64,000 nucleotides of DNA from Avispirillum sp959601495. Its GTDB lineage: Bacteria > Bacillota > Clostridia > Oscillospirales > CAG-272. The stretch covers positions 1 to 64,000 of the forward strand of contig CAUGPT010000006.1 of NCBI GenBank assembly GCA_959601495.1, in the 5' to 3' direction. The notes below the pieces were generated by a model. The model saw only the letters and a program-made list of their open reading frames with translations, was not told the origin of the DNA and did not search any database. Below are positions 42,779-51,898 of this stretch, one piece after another (position 1 is the first letter of the stretch; each line of letters begins with the position of its first letter). The position numbers were made by a program, and so were the translations under genes.

Positions 42779-43444
42779 GTGACAAAAAAAGAAGTACTAT
42801 CGTCCCTGTTTTTGTTTTCGGGCTGCGACTTCGATGCCCTTGACGCGAAATACGGCATTTGCAGCGGCAGCACGGAAAAGACATACGGCGACGGTAAAAC
42901 AATACTGTGCGCAGGCAGCGGCAGCGGACTGCCCGCCGTGTCAGACGGGCACGCGGTAATTGTTGCGGGCGACGGCAGCCGCTGCGCGGTTCTGCGCTAT
43001 CTTTCCGAGGGAGACTCCTTCGGCGCGGCGTCCCTCTTTTCGGGCGGCGAGCACCGCACGTTTGTAAAAAGCTCCGGCGGCTGCACCGTTGTTACACTGC
43101 CCCGAAAAATTCTTTGCAGGCTTCTGCGTGAGGTACCCGACTGCTCGATGGCTTACATTTCGTTTCTTTCCGAGAGGATAGCGTTTCTCAACAGAAAGAT
43201 AACCGCCTTCACCGCAGGCAGCGCCGAGGCAAAGCTTGCCGTGTACCTGAGCGGTCTGCCCATTGATAAAGACGGCAAAGCAAGCGTTGACGTAAGCTAT
43301 TCTTCCCTTGCGGATATGCTGGGCATAAGCCGCGCTTCCCTTTACCGTGCACTTGACAGTCTTGAGAGCGCAGGGCTCATAGCGCGCAAAAATAAAGACC
43401 TGACGATCCCCAATATTAAGGCGCTGTGCGACTATGCACTGTGA
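42779..43444 (+). CDS. Crp/Fnr-family transcriptional regulator
   Basis: A 221-residue regulator, starting at GTG with AAAGGAAG upstream. The N-terminal beta-roll sensor (about 1-125) lacks the four-Cys iron-sulfur pattern of Fnr, so it is not obviously an oxygen sensor. The C-terminal helix-turn-helix (about 165-215; LADMLGISRASLYRALDSLESAGLI) is canonical. It precedes an ABC transporter by 54 bp and may control it together with its own promoter. The effector is unknown. Confidence 0.87.
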   Translation: MTKKEVLSSLFLFSGCDFDALDAKYGICSGSTEKTYGDGKTILCAGSGSGLPAVSDGHAVIVAGDGSRCAVLRYLSEGDSFGAASLFSGGEHRTFVKSSGGCTVVTLPRKILCRLLREVPDCSMAYISFLSERIAFLNRKITAFTAGSAEAKLAVYLSGLPIDKDGKASVDVSYSSLADMLGISRASLYRALDSLESAGLIARKNKDLTIPNIKALCDYAL

Positions 43445-43498
43445 CAATGCGCCCTGCGGCACATCAAATTATGTAAACCATTAAAAGGAGATATACCA

Positions 43499-44560
43499 AT
43501 GAAAAAGTTTTTAGCAATTCTTCTGGCTGTTCTTATGTGCGCAGCCGTTCTCACCGCCTGCGGCGCAAAGAAGGCAGACGGTACCGACACAACCGCCGAC
43601 ACCGCAGCCGACACAGCAGCAGAGACCCATCCCGAAAAGACAACACTTTCAAAAGATCCCGTTCGGGTTTTCACCCTTAAGGGACCTACGGGCATGGGCA
43701 TGGCAAAACTTATAAGCGACAGCAAAAACGGAGATGCATCCCTAAACTACGAGTTCACCGTCGCCTCCTCTGCCGACGAGTTCACAGGCACCATAATCCA
43801 GGGCGATTTTGAGTTTGCGGCCGTTCCCACAAACCTTGCCGCAGTGCTCGCGGCAAAAACAAACGGAGCTGTTTCCGTTGCGGCAGTTAATACTCTCGGC
43901 GTGCTTTACGTACTTGAAAACGGCGACAGCGTAAAGTCTGTTGAAGACCTGGCAGGCAAAACAATATACTCCTCCGGCCAGGGCGCTGTTCCCGAGTATG
44001 CTCTCAACTACATTCTCGACGCTTTCGGCATTGAGTGCAATGTTATCTACGAAAGCGAGCACGACGCAGTTGTCAGCGATCTTATAACAAAGAAAGCCGA
44101 CATTGCGATACTCCCCGAGCCTAAAGTGACCGCCGCTCTCAAGAACTCCGACGCTCCCGAGGGACTTCGCGTTGCTCTCGATCTCAACGATCTATGGAAA
44201 GCAGCCTGCGAGAAAAAGGGAGACAGCGGCGAACTTTACATGGGCTGCGTTATCGTAAACACTGCATGGGCAAACGAGCATCCCAACGAGCTCGAAGCAT
44301 TTCTCAGCGATTACAAGGCGAGCGTTGACATCTGCTCCGCAGATCCCGACACCGCGTCAACTCTTATAGCAGACGCGGGCATCATCCCTGCCGCGCCCGT
44401 TGCTAAAGCGGCAATGGCAAACTGCCACATAGTCTTTATAATCGGCGATAAAATGGCAGAAGGTCTCAAGGGCTTCTACAACGTTCTCTACGGCTTCAAT
44501 CCCGCCTCCGTCGGCGGCAAGCTGCCGGACGACAGTTTTTATATAAACCTTGCAAAATGA
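43499..44560 (+). CDS. NMT1/SsuA-like ABC substrate-binding lipoprotein
   Basis: A 353-residue lipoprotein with a signal peptide and lipobox AVLTAC (Cys at about residue 21), then a Thr/Ala/Asp linker. The fold is of the SsuA/THI5 type, with GPTGMGMAKLI at the start and the ligand-loop-like segment YSSGQGAVPEYALNYIL. Such proteins capture small organic sulfur compounds or thiamine precursors in other bacteria, but the substrate here is unassigned. AAAAGGAG precedes the ATG. Its permease and ATPase follow. Confidence 0.87.
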   Translation: MKKFLAILLAVLMCAAVLTACGAKKADGTDTTADTAADTAAETHPEKTTLSKDPVRVFTLKGPTGMGMAKLISDSKNGDASLNYEFTVASSADEFTGTIIQGDFEFAAVPTNLAAVLAAKTNGAVSVAAVNTLGVLYVLENGDSVKSVEDLAGKTIYSSGQGAVPEYALNYILDAFGIECNVIYESEHDAVVSDLITKKADIAILPEPKVTAALKNSDAPEGLRVALDLNDLWKAACEKKGDSGELYMGCVIVNTAWANEHPNELEAFLSDYKASVDICSADPDTASTLIADAGIIPAAPVAKAAMANCHIVFIIGDKMAEGLKGFYNVLYGFNPASVGGKLPDDSFYINLAK

Positions 44561-44566
44561 ACCCGA

Positions 44567-44595
44567 TTGACACATTGCCGACTTAGGCGTATAAT
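44567..44595 (+). promoter_or_regulatory. Internal promoter before the ABC permease gene
   Basis: TTGACA (44567-44572), 17-base spacer, TATAAT (44590-44595), full consensus, beginning six bases after the stop of the binding-protein gene. Confidence 0.85.
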
Positions 44596-44597
44596 TT

Positions 44598-44628
44598 CAG
44601 AGGGCAAAGCCTTGGGCTGCGCCCTCTG
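44598..44628 (+). promoter_or_regulatory. Leader hairpin between promoter and permease gene
   Basis: CAGAGGGC and GCCCTCTG pair over 8 bp, with an inner AGCC/GGCT stem. It starts at about the expected +1 and has no T-run, so it may be a 5' stabiliser, a regulatory leader or a weak 3' end for the binding-protein mRNA. Confidence 0.5.
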
Positions 44629-44674
44629 TATTATTACATTTGTACTAAGACTGTTCAAAGGAGGTATATCGGTG

Positions 44675-45454
44675 ATGAAAAACCTGAAACGTATAGCCGC
44701 GGGTGTGTTTTCCGTGCTTTTCTGGCTCTCTGTGTGGACGCTTGCGGCGTACATATGCGCAAAAGAAGTTCTTTTGCCCTCCCCGCTTTCCGTTCTTCGC
44801 TCACTTGCCTCCCTTGCCGCCTCATCTCAGTTCTGGATATCCTGCGCCATGAGCCTTCTGCGCGTATGCGCGGGACTTGCGGCAGGCGCCGTTCTCGGCA
44901 TTGCCTGCGCAGCCGTTTCTATCCGTTGGAAGATCGGACGTGCGCTTATATCCCCCGCGCTTTCGGTCATACGCGCCACTCCCGTCGCGTCCTTTATAAT
45001 CCTGGCATTTATCTGGATGAGCCGCGGCACTATCCCCGTGTTCACATCGTCGCTTATAGTACTGCCGGTAGTATGGTCGTCAGTCACGGGCGCCGTTTCA
45101 TCGATAGACACGAAGCTTTGCGAAATGGCAGCGGTATTCCGCCTGCCGCTTTCGGTCAGGCTGCGCCGCATATACATACCGAGCATGCTGCCGGCGTTCG
45201 CCGAGGGCTTCAAAACAAGTCTCGGCATGGCTTGGAAGGCGGGCGTCGCCGCCGAAGTGCTCTGCACACCGGCGCGCTCGATCGGAGCCTCGCTCAACAG
45301 CGCAAAGGTGTATCTCGAAACATCCGATATGTTTGCCTGGACTGCAACCGTTATAATACTCAGCATGCTTATGGAGTTCGGTCTTTCAAAGCTTTTGGCT
45401 TCTGTCAGTCGTAAGTATTCCGATCCCGCAGCGGAGGTGAGCGGCAATGATTGA
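44675..45454 (+). CDS. ABC transporter permease (SsuC/TauC-like)
   Basis: A 259-residue inner-membrane permease with about six hydrophobic segments. The cytoplasmic EAA-type loop contacting the ATPase is CEMAAVFRLPLSVRLRRIYIPSMLPAFAEGF. ATG 44675 is given as the start; GTG 44672 is equally possible, because GGAGG lies 7 bases before the GTG. It partners the upstream binding protein and overlaps the ATPase gene by 8 bp. Confidence 0.9.
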   Translation: MKNLKRIAAGVFSVLFWLSVWTLAAYICAKEVLLPSPLSVLRSLASLAASSQFWISCAMSLLRVCAGLAAGAVLGIACAAVSIRWKIGRALISPALSVIRATPVASFIILAFIWMSRGTIPVFTSSLIVLPVVWSSVTGAVSSIDTKLCEMAAVFRLPLSVRLRRIYIPSMLPAFAEGFKTSLGMAWKAGVAAEVLCTPARSIGASLNSAKVYLETSDMFAWTATVIILSMLMEFGLSKLLASVSRKYSDPAAEVSGND

Positions 45455-45998
45455 GATAAAGAATATCAGCAAATCCTTCGGTGATAAAGCAGTTCTCCGC
45501 TGCCTGTCTGCCTCCTTCGGCAGCGGCATACACGGCATTTCCGCCCCGTCGGGAGCGGGAAAGACAACGCTTCTCAGAATAGTCGCGGGACTTGAAAAGC
45601 CCGACAGCGGAACCGTAAGCGGCGCGGGCAGAGTTTCGTTCTCGTTTCAGGAAGCGCGGCTCATTCCGTGGCTCGGCGCCGAAAAAAATGCAGCCATCGC
45701 GGAAGAGCGCCCGGGATATGCAAAAGAAATTCTTAAAATGCTCGGGCTCTCGGGCGAGTACGACACACCCGCGCGCAGTCTTTCGGGAGGAATGCAGATG
45801 CGCGTTTCTCTTGCAAGAGCGCTTGCCGCGCCGTTTGACACGCTGCTGCTCGACGAGCCCTTCTCGGGACTTGACGCGGAAAGCACAGATATGGCAATGT
45901 CAGCCGTGCGAAAGCTTTGCGGCGGGCGCTGCGTGCTGCTTGTGACCCACAGCAGCCGAACGCTTGCACAGTGCGACAGCGTTTTCACTCTCGGCTGA
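45447..45998 (+). CDS. ABC transporter ATP-binding protein, short form
   Basis: A 183-residue ATPase that powers the SsuC-like permease. Walker A is APSGAGKTT, the signature is LSGGMQMRVSLARALA, Walker B is LLLDEPFSGLD and the H-loop is VTHS. The usual proteins of this group are about 240-260 residues, so it has lost the C-terminal extension and a few loops but keeps every catalytic motif. The reading frame ends naturally with no sign of a frameshift. Confidence 0.9.
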   Translation: MIEIKNISKSFGDKAVLRCLSASFGSGIHGISAPSGAGKTTLLRIVAGLEKPDSGTVSGAGRVSFSFQEARLIPWLGAEKNAAIAEERPGYAKEILKMLGLSGEYDTPARSLSGGMQMRVSLARALAAPFDTLLLDEPFSGLDAESTDMAMSAVRKLCGGRCVLLVTHSSRTLAQCDSVFTLG

Positions 45999-46115
45999 CG
46001 GTCCTTGAAGCCGCCGCTTCTGATGACCCGAAGCAGCCTACCGTCATACGAAGCCGCGACTGTCTTATAGGTCCCGCTTTTTCCCTTACAAAAGGCAGCT
46101 CCTCTATACACGTAA

Positions 46116-46148
46116 AAAAACGCAGACGGACATACCGTCTGCGTTTTT
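46116..46148. terminator. Bidirectional terminator
   Basis: AAAAACGCAGACGG and CCGTCTGCGTTTTT form a perfect 14-bp stem with an ACATA loop, between convergent transcripts. The 117 bp between the ATPase stop and this stem hold no gene I can support. Confidence 0.88.
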
Positions 46149-46178
46149 AACATAAGTCAATATTTGGGATACAAAGCC

Positions 46179-47195
46179 TTATTCGCCGTTGCCGGATCCC
46201 GCCTCCGCACTGACCTCTTTGTAGTACGGATCGATCATGACCTCTTTTATCTTCGGGAAAGCCGCATATACGCCCATGAATTCAATAAGTCCGAAGGCTA
46301 TAATAAACGGAAGTATCAGTCCGAGCGGCAGAAATACTCTTACGAGAAGCAGATCAAGCGCTACTACCGCCGCCGTGCCCAGAAGCGCCAGAGCGTTTCT
46401 CTTTATGCCGAGCACCGAGAAATATATACTGTTTTTAATTATCTTGAACAGCCCCATATCAAAGGTGACTATCATAAGATAAGCATACATTCTGACAAAG
46501 GAATAAATGATGATCATGCAGTACGCGGCTGCGTAAAGCGCCATAAACATGCCCGACGACGCGGCGTTCATTCTGTACGACAAAATATCGAAAGCGAGCA
46601 TTGCGATCATCGCGGCGTCGATAACGCCGAAAATAATTCCCTGCTTCAGATTTTTCTTTACAGCGTACCAAAAATCGCTCCATACAAAAACAGGCTCGCC
46701 GCGCAAAGTGTTGCGGAGTATGTACGTCGTTCCCACGTGGACGGGACCGAATGTGAAAAGCGTAAGCAGCGAGATACCGAAGAATATCCATGAAAGCGTG
46801 GAAAATGACAGCACTGTTCCCTGCCTGCCGTAAACGCCCATCAGCGTCATAACAAGGGGCGATGAATCAAAGAACGCGCTTCCCCGCAGCACGCTGTACA
46901 TGCTGCTTACGGGGCTGAGGATATCAGTTGCGGTATAGGCATACGCCGCAATTGCGAAAAATATGGGAAAATTGCCGAAGATGAGCAAAATATTGCATGA
47001 GAAAATAATGTTCAGCTTGCGTCTGAAAAGCTTGAAAAAATTCGCAATGCCGGGCTTGTCCAAAACCTTGACTTCGTCTTTTTCTACGCCTTTTCCGTCA
47101 CGGCGGAACATATTCTCGAACGGAATGAGGCTTCGTCTTCGCTTAAGCTCGGGCTCGTCGCTCGAATCGTTCATATTCGGGTATTTTTTTGACAT
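46179..47195 (-). CDS. DUF624 (YesL-like) membrane protein
   Basis: A 338-residue polytopic membrane protein with a charged cytoplasmic N-terminus (about 60 residues) and five or six hydrophobic helices. The family signature GPVHVGTTYILRN...WSDFWYAVKKNLKQG is clear. DUF624/YesL proteins are found near carbohydrate ABC transporters, with unknown function. The start is ATG 47195, with AAAGGTG upstream. It follows a smaller membrane protein gene on the same strand. Confidence 0.83.
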   Translation of the reverse strand: MSKKYPNMNDSSDEPELKRRRSLIPFENMFRRDGKGVEKDEVKVLDKPGIANFFKLFRRKLNIIFSCNILLIFGNFPIFFAIAAYAYTATDILSPVSSMYSVLRGSAFFDSSPLVMTLMGVYGRQGTVLSFSTLSWIFFGISLLTLFTFGPVHVGTTYILRNTLRGEPVFVWSDFWYAVKKNLKQGIIFGVIDAAMIAMLAFDILSYRMNAASSGMFMALYAAAYCMIIIYSFVRMYAYLMIVTFDMGLFKIIKNSIYFSVLGIKRNALALLGTAAVVALDLLLVRVFLPLGLILPFIIAFGLIEFMGVYAAFPKIKEVMIDPYYKEVSAEAGSGNGE

Positions 47196-47238
47196 TCCTT
47201 CGGTCACCTTTCCGTAAAGAGTAATAATGTTCCGAAAA

Positions 47239-47739
47239 TCAGGCATACAGGCAGATATACGGTATAATTCTGAGAAGTGCCGCGGCGCCGCACACTGTAA
47301 AATAGCATATAAGCCGCACCGCGGGGCGCATTCTGTCGCTTGCCGAGAGCATCACGCAGTACACTGCCGTAAGAAGGGTCACCGCTCCGTAAGACGTGAG
47401 CACCGACAGCGCTCTGCATGAGGCGATGTTCTGAATGCAGAAAACACAAGACGCGCCCATGACGGCACCGCGCAGGGAAAATACCGCTGCCGCAGCTGCC
47501 ACGGACTGTCCGGGTGTACAGATACTGATAAGAAAGAACGACAGTATATCCGCAAGGCAAAGACGAACGCAGCCGGCAGCAATACCGCCGGAAAACGGCG
47601 ATCTGAATGCCAGAGAGACTCCCTCGGGAAAGCTCATAAGCGTTCCCAGTCGGCAAAACACCGCAAAGGACAGCGCCGCCGCAAGCATTACCGCCGCGCC
47701 CGCGCGCGCATAAGGTCTCCGAGCTGCCGTATACATCAT
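47239..47739 (-). CDS. Hypothetical four-to-five-helix membrane protein
   Basis: A 166-residue, very hydrophobic protein with about five predicted helices and Cys-rich loops (VFCIQNIASCRAL). I cannot assign a family; the overall look (charged start, FRSPFSGG loop) is loosely similar to SpoIIM-like membrane proteins, but this is weak. ATG 47739 is preceded by GGGGG at eight bases. It lies 43 bp upstream of the DUF624 gene and is probably cotranscribed. Confidence 0.65.
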   Translation of the reverse strand: MMYTAARRPYARAGAAVMLAAALSFAVFCRLGTLMSFPEGVSLAFRSPFSGGIAAGCVRLCLADILSFFLISICTPGQSVAAAAAVFSLRGAVMGASCVFCIQNIASCRALSVLTSYGAVTLLTAVYCVMLSASDRMRPAVRLICYFTVCGAAALLRIIPYICLYA

Positions 47740-47785
47740 AAGGATCACCCCCGTTTGTAAATACTATGAGGGTGATATTATATGT

Positions 47786-47817
47786 ATGACCGGCCGCGCC
47801 GGTGCGCAGCCGGTCAT
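47786..47817. terminator. GC-rich hairpin after the cohesin-like gene
   Basis: ATGACCGGC and GCCGGTCAT arms with a GC-rich centre. The T5 tail is on the plus strand, where no gene ends, so its value as a terminator for the minus-strand gene is uncertain. Confidence 0.4.
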
Positions 47818-47865
47818 TTTTCCGTGTTTCGGGGCAAAAACCGATTATTTGTCAGCAGTCTCGGT

Positions 47866-48969
47866 TCAGTCTTTGTTTTCGTCGCTTGCGTCGGAAGCGT
47901 CTTTATTTACCTGTGTTTCGTCGGTCTCCGGCGCTTTTTCCGCCGTATCGCCGCTGTCAGGTTTTTTCGGAGCCGCTTCAGGCTTCTCTGCCTTTGCGGA
48001 GTCTGAGCCGGACTTCAGCGCCGTGTTCTTGACGATCACAATAATAATTACAACAGCTGCAACAGCGGCAACCGCAATGCATACGATAACGGCAGCCTTA
48101 CCCATCTTGTTGCGCTTTTCTGTTTCATGACGTTTTATCTCTGTAGTGTCGGGAGCGCCGGTGGTCTCCTTGACGTATCCGGGCTCTTCCGTAACGGGAA
48201 CGCCGTCATCATCGGTAACGGGATTACCGTCGCTGTCGTACTCATACTTGGGGGGAACCTGATCTTTGTCCGTCACCACATATGTCTCGTATGAGCCGTC
48301 CTCGTTCTTGATAAGCTTACCGGAATCGTCAGTTACAAAGTCCGTAACGGGGGCAGCGGTCGTTTCCCCATCACGGGTGGTAACGACAAATCCGTTCTCG
48401 TCTGTCGTTTCGTCAACAGTAGCATCAGAGCCGGAAACGGTTATGTAAGCCTTGTTCGTGCAGGAAACGCTCTTATCTATAGCAGAAAAGTTACCCTTGC
48501 TGTCAACTTTGGGAACAATGAACCAGCCCACACCGTCGTTGGGGAAAACGAGCTTTATCTCATGGTTTCCGTTGGGGCAGACCTTGAGTATCTGGAAATT
48601 CAGTCTTACGAAAAGTCCCGTTTCCTCGGTGACACCGTTTTCATTGTTAAGTGCCGCAAAATAAGTAAAGCATCCGACGCCCTTGTCCTCAGCGGTAAGC
48701 GGGCTTGCGGTGACCTCGCTCTTTTTGAAGACGGTACCGTTTTCATAGGAGACGAGCGAGAAATATCTGTTGTCGTAATATACGCATATTTCTCCGCTCC
48801 ATATACCGTTATTCTTGTCAATGTAAACATCAAAGGAAACGGTATCATCCGGTTTGCCGGAAGCGCCTTTTACCGAAAATTCAACGTCAGTGGCAGCTGA
48901 TGTGCCGACGATCAAACCTGCGCAAAGCATAATTGCGCACATAAGAACAGCAATAAATCTTTTCATCAT
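47866..48969 (-). CDS. Cohesin-like surface protein with C-terminal transmembrane anchor
   Basis: A 367-residue protein. A signal peptide (about 1-25) precedes a beta-sandwich of cohesin/type-9-dockerin style (residues ~28-180; ISFDVYIDKNNGIWSGEICVYYD-like strands, VRLNFQILKVCPNG). Then comes a Thr/Asp/Glu/Pro-rich linker, a transmembrane helix (about 292-315) and an acidic cytoplasmic tail with Lys/Pro/Ala repeats. Whether it binds a dockerin or is only a surface receptor cannot be said; no dockerin gene is visible here. It is not the typical LPXTG type. Confidence 0.72.
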   Translation of the reverse strand: MMKRFIAVLMCAIMLCAGLIVGTSAATDVEFSVKGASGKPDDTVSFDVYIDKNNGIWSGEICVYYDNRYFSLVSYENGTVFKKSEVTASPLTAEDKGVGCFTYFAALNNENGVTEETGLFVRLNFQILKVCPNGNHEIKLVFPNDGVGWFIVPKVDSKGNFSAIDKSVSCTNKAYITVSGSDATVDETTDENGFVVTTRDGETTAAPVTDFVTDDSGKLIKNEDGSYETYVVTDKDQVPPKYEYDSDGNPVTDDDGVPVTEEPGYVKETTGAPDTTEIKRHETEKRNKMGKAAVIVCIAVAAVAAVVIIIVIVKNTALKSGSDSAKAEKPEAAPKKPDSGDTAEKAPETDETQVNKDASDASDENKD

Positions 48970-48990
48970 GAAAAACCTCTCATTTCATTA

Positions 48991-50463
48991 TCAGTTGGAC
49001 TGAGTGCTGTAGTTTGGAGCTTCTTTTGTAATGCTTATATCGTGGGGATGGCTCTCACGAAGGCCCGCGGAAGAGATTTTAACAAATCTGCCGTTTGCCT
49101 TAAGAGACTCTATATCGGGAGTTCCGCAGTAGCCCATACCGCTGCGAAGACCGCCCATAAGCTGGAATATGGTATCCGCAAGGGGTCCCTTGTAGGGCAC
49201 ACGGCCCTCTACTCCCTCGGGAACGAGCTTGCGCGCGTTCTCCTGGAAGTATCTGTCCTTGGAGCCGCGCTCCATTGCTGCAATGGAACCCATGCCGCGG
49301 TATACCTTGAAGCGTCTGCCCTGATATATCTCGCTCGCCCCGGGACTTTCCTCGCAGCCCGCGAACAGAGATCCTATCATAATGACGTTCGCTCCCGCCG
49401 CAATAGCCTTGGGAAGATCGCCGGAATACTTTATGCCGCCGTCGGCAATAACGGGGATTCCCGCTTCCGCGGCAACGCTGTAAGCGTTCATAATAGCGCT
49501 TATCTGGGGAACGCCTATACCGGAGACAACACGGGTCGTACATATGGAGCCTGGGCCTATACCGACCTTAACGGCGTCCGCGCCCGCAGATATAAGATCG
49601 CGAGCTGCCTCGGCAGTCGCGATATTACCCGCAATCACCTGCGCCTCGGGGAAAGCGTCCTTCAGCTTGCCAACGCAGTTTATAATATTCTTGGAGTGTC
49701 CGTGCGCGCTGTCAAGCACAAGATAGTCGGCGCCCGCACTGAGAAGTGCGCCCGCGCGGTCAAGTATATCCGCCGTAACGCCGACCGCCGCGCCGCAGAG
49801 CAGTCTGCCCTGCGCGTCCTTTGCGGAGTTGGGATATTTGGAGGCCTTTTCAATATCCTTTATGGTGATGAGACCGCAAAGTCTGTTTTCGTCGTCCACA
49901 AGAGGAAGTTTTTCCACCTTTGCGCGGCAGAGGATTTCCTTTGCCTCTTCAAGAGTAGTGCCCACCTTTGCGGTAAGCAGGTTTTCGCGGGTCATAACCT
50001 CGCTTATGAGGATGTTATATGTAGGCAAAAATCTCAGATCTCTGTTTGTGATGATACCCACAAGGCGTCGCTCCTCATCGCAGATCGGCACACCGGATAT
50101 CTTATATTTACCCATAAGCTCATCGGCTTCGTAAACATAGTTGTCGGGATGGAGATAGAAGGGATTGGTGATAACACCGTTTTCGCTTCTCTTTACCCTT
50201 TCGACCTGATCGGCCTGCTCCTCAATGGTCATGTTCTTGTGAATAGTGCCGGCACCGCCCTCGCGCGCGATCGCTATCGCAAGTTCGCTTTCGGTAACGG
50301 TATCCATTGCGGCACTGAGCAGTGGGATGTTGAGCGTGATCTTATTGGTGAGTTTGGTATGAAGATCTATCTGTGACGGCAGCACATCGCTTTTCTGCGG
50401 AATGAGCAGAACATCGTCAAAGGTAATACCCTCATACAGAATTTTGTCGAAGCAGGAATCCAT
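48991..50463 (-). CDS. guaB: IMP dehydrogenase
   Basis: A 490-residue enzyme converting IMP to XMP, the committed step to guanine nucleotides. The TIM-barrel active-site loop GPGSICTTRVVSG contains the catalytic Cys, and two CBS domains (about residues 95-210) are inserted as usual. The NAD- and IMP-binding GNIATAEAARDLISAGAD and the C-terminal flap GRVPYKGPLADT are present. It is full length. It lies just upstream of the cohesin-like gene on the same strand. Confidence 0.97.
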   Translation of the reverse strand: MDSCFDKILYEGITFDDVLLIPQKSDVLPSQIDLHTKLTNKITLNIPLLSAAMDTVTESELAIAIAREGGAGTIHKNMTIEEQADQVERVKRSENGVITNPFYLHPDNYVYEADELMGKYKISGVPICDEERRLVGIITNRDLRFLPTYNILISEVMTRENLLTAKVGTTLEEAKEILCRAKVEKLPLVDDENRLCGLITIKDIEKASKYPNSAKDAQGRLLCGAAVGVTADILDRAGALLSAGADYLVLDSAHGHSKNIINCVGKLKDAFPEAQVIAGNIATAEAARDLISAGADAVKVGIGPGSICTTRVVSGIGVPQISAIMNAYSVAAEAGIPVIADGGIKYSGDLPKAIAAGANVIMIGSLFAGCEESPGASEIYQGRRFKVYRGMGSIAAMERGSKDRYFQENARKLVPEGVEGRVPYKGPLADTIFQLMGGLRSGMGYCGTPDIESLKANGRFVKISSAGLRESHPHDISITKEAPNYSTQSN

Positions 50464-50569
50464 ATAAAGCCTCCGGTATCAATTTTAACTATTATAAACC
50501 AAAGCCGCCCGGGTGTCAAGGGCGAAAGCATAACAAGGTGTAAATTTTAATGCAGCGGCAGCCCGAACT

Positions 50570-51454
50570 TCACCTTCGCGGACTGTACCACAGCGGGCGC
50601 TCAAGTCTCATATTACCGTACCATTTCAGTACATTTTTCGCCTGATTTATCATGACCTCTGTCTGCTCCCTGCCGAACAGTATCGCCCACGCCACGGAGG
50701 ACAGCTGATTGACAGCTATGTAAAGCTTCATAAGCTGCCAGAACTTATCGGGAATGCTGCCGCCGAAATACCCGTCTATCATCCCCGAAGCAAAATCGGG
50801 AAAGCGCGGCGCACACCAGACTATACGGTTGAATTCTTCCCACGGGTCTCCGACATCGTCGCGGTCGAAATCGATTATGTAAAGCTGCCCGTCGGCACCC
50901 GCCATCATATTGCCGATATGATAGTCGCCGTGCTGAAAGCACTGCGGACGGACGATGATGAGATCGCGGTTTTCTCTCACAAATTCGGCAAAGAGCTCCG
51001 CGCCCTCTGCCCTTACGGGACATGTCTCAAAGATTTTGAGATTTCTCTCAAGCTTTTTGCCGTATACTGTCTCCCACGCTTCTGCGTCCTTTGGCGCGGG
51101 TATACTGTGGATCACCCCGAGTATTCTCCCCGCCTCGGCGCCGAGAAGATACTGTCCGTGCCCGTCAAGGCGCGCGGCGTAAGTTTCCGCACTCTCCCCG
51201 TCTATCCAGTCCTGCAGAATATACACGCCCTCATCGCACCTACCGAAGGCAAGGGGCGCGCACATGGGAACGCCGAGAGCCGCCGCGCGCCGCATCATTT
51301 CAAAGCAGCGCTTTCTTCTGTCGTATTTCTCCTCGGGTGAAATCCTGAGAAAATATCTGTTTCCGTCCTTTGAGCAGGCACAGTATTTGCGATCGCCCGA
51401 CCAGCCCTCCGTGATCTCCCAACGGCTTACTATATCGTCTATCTGAACTCCCAT
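50570..51454 (-). CDS. Aminoglycoside phosphotransferase-family kinase
   Basis: A 294-residue APH/choline-kinase-fold protein. The Brenner motif is CFQHGDYHIGNMM (catalytic Asp) and the metal-binding Asp is in IIDFDRDDVGDPWEE. The substrate may be a small alcohol or aminoglycoside; resistance cannot be inferred from sequence alone. The start is ATG 51454, with GGTGAG upstream. It overlaps the Nudix gene by 16 bp, suggesting a joint, perhaps repair-type, unit. Confidence 0.83.
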   Translation of the reverse strand: MGVQIDDIVSRWEITEGWSGDRKYCACSKDGNRYFLRISPEEKYDRRKRCFEMMRRAAALGVPMCAPLAFGRCDEGVYILQDWIDGESAETYAARLDGHGQYLLGAEAGRILGVIHSIPAPKDAEAWETVYGKKLERNLKIFETCPVRAEGAELFAEFVRENRDLIIVRPQCFQHGDYHIGNMMAGADGQLYIIDFDRDDVGDPWEEFNRIVWCAPRFPDFASGMIDGYFGGSIPDKFWQLMKLYIAVNQLSSVAWAILFGREQTEVMINQAKNVLKWYGNMRLERPLWYSPRR

Positions 51455-51885
51455 GTCCACTCACCGTTTTCAATCTTGAAATACTGCTCGGTAATACCGT
51501 CCGTCTCCATAAGACGCACCATATCCAAAAAGCCGCCGGCGGTCACAAGCTCTTCAAGAGATGCCCTGGGCACCCAGCACACCTCTCCCTCATCGGATGA
51601 AGTAAGAGTGCCCGAAAAGCTGCCCGCTCGGTACAGCAGCACAACGTATCTCGCGCCGTCCTCACGCATCCAATCCTTTATTCCGCAAAGACTCAGATCG
51701 TCCACTTCAAGCCCGGTCTCCTCGCGCACCTCACGTCGCACGGCATCGGCGAACGACTCCCCGTCCTCAACGTGCCCGCCCGGGAAAGCATAACCGTTCC
51801 ATGACGTGCCGGTCCGATTCTGCACAACGACTCTGCCGCAGCCGTCCTCTATCATGCACATATTCGCAAAAATCACTTTTTCCAT
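51439..51885 (-). CDS. Nudix hydrolase (MutT-like)
   Basis: A 148-residue Nudix protein. The Nudix box GX5EX7REUXEEXGU is intact (GGHVEDGESF...REVREETGL, near residues 35-58). Such enzymes sanitise oxidised nucleotides or other NDP-X compounds; the exact substrate is unknown. It lies 13 bp downstream of the AraC regulator gene and overlaps the kinase gene, so the three may form one transcript. Confidence 0.87.
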   Translation of the reverse strand: MEKVIFANMCMIEDGCGRVVVQNRTGTSWNGYAFPGGHVEDGESFADAVRREVREETGLEVDDLSLCGIKDWMREDGARYVVLLYRAGSFSGTLTSSDEGEVCWVPRASLEELVTAGGFLDMVRLMETDGITEQYFKIENGEWTWEFR

Positions 51886-51898
51886 ACGATCCTCCGAT

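Noticed and set aside
49042..50376. A 444-codon plus-strand frame opposite guaB
   Set aside because: It is antisense to a clear IMP dehydrogenase and has no ribosome site.
50570..51454. Aminoglycoside resistance gene
   Set aside because: The fold and motifs are of the broad APH/choline-kinase family; nothing in the sequence indicates antibiotic specificity.
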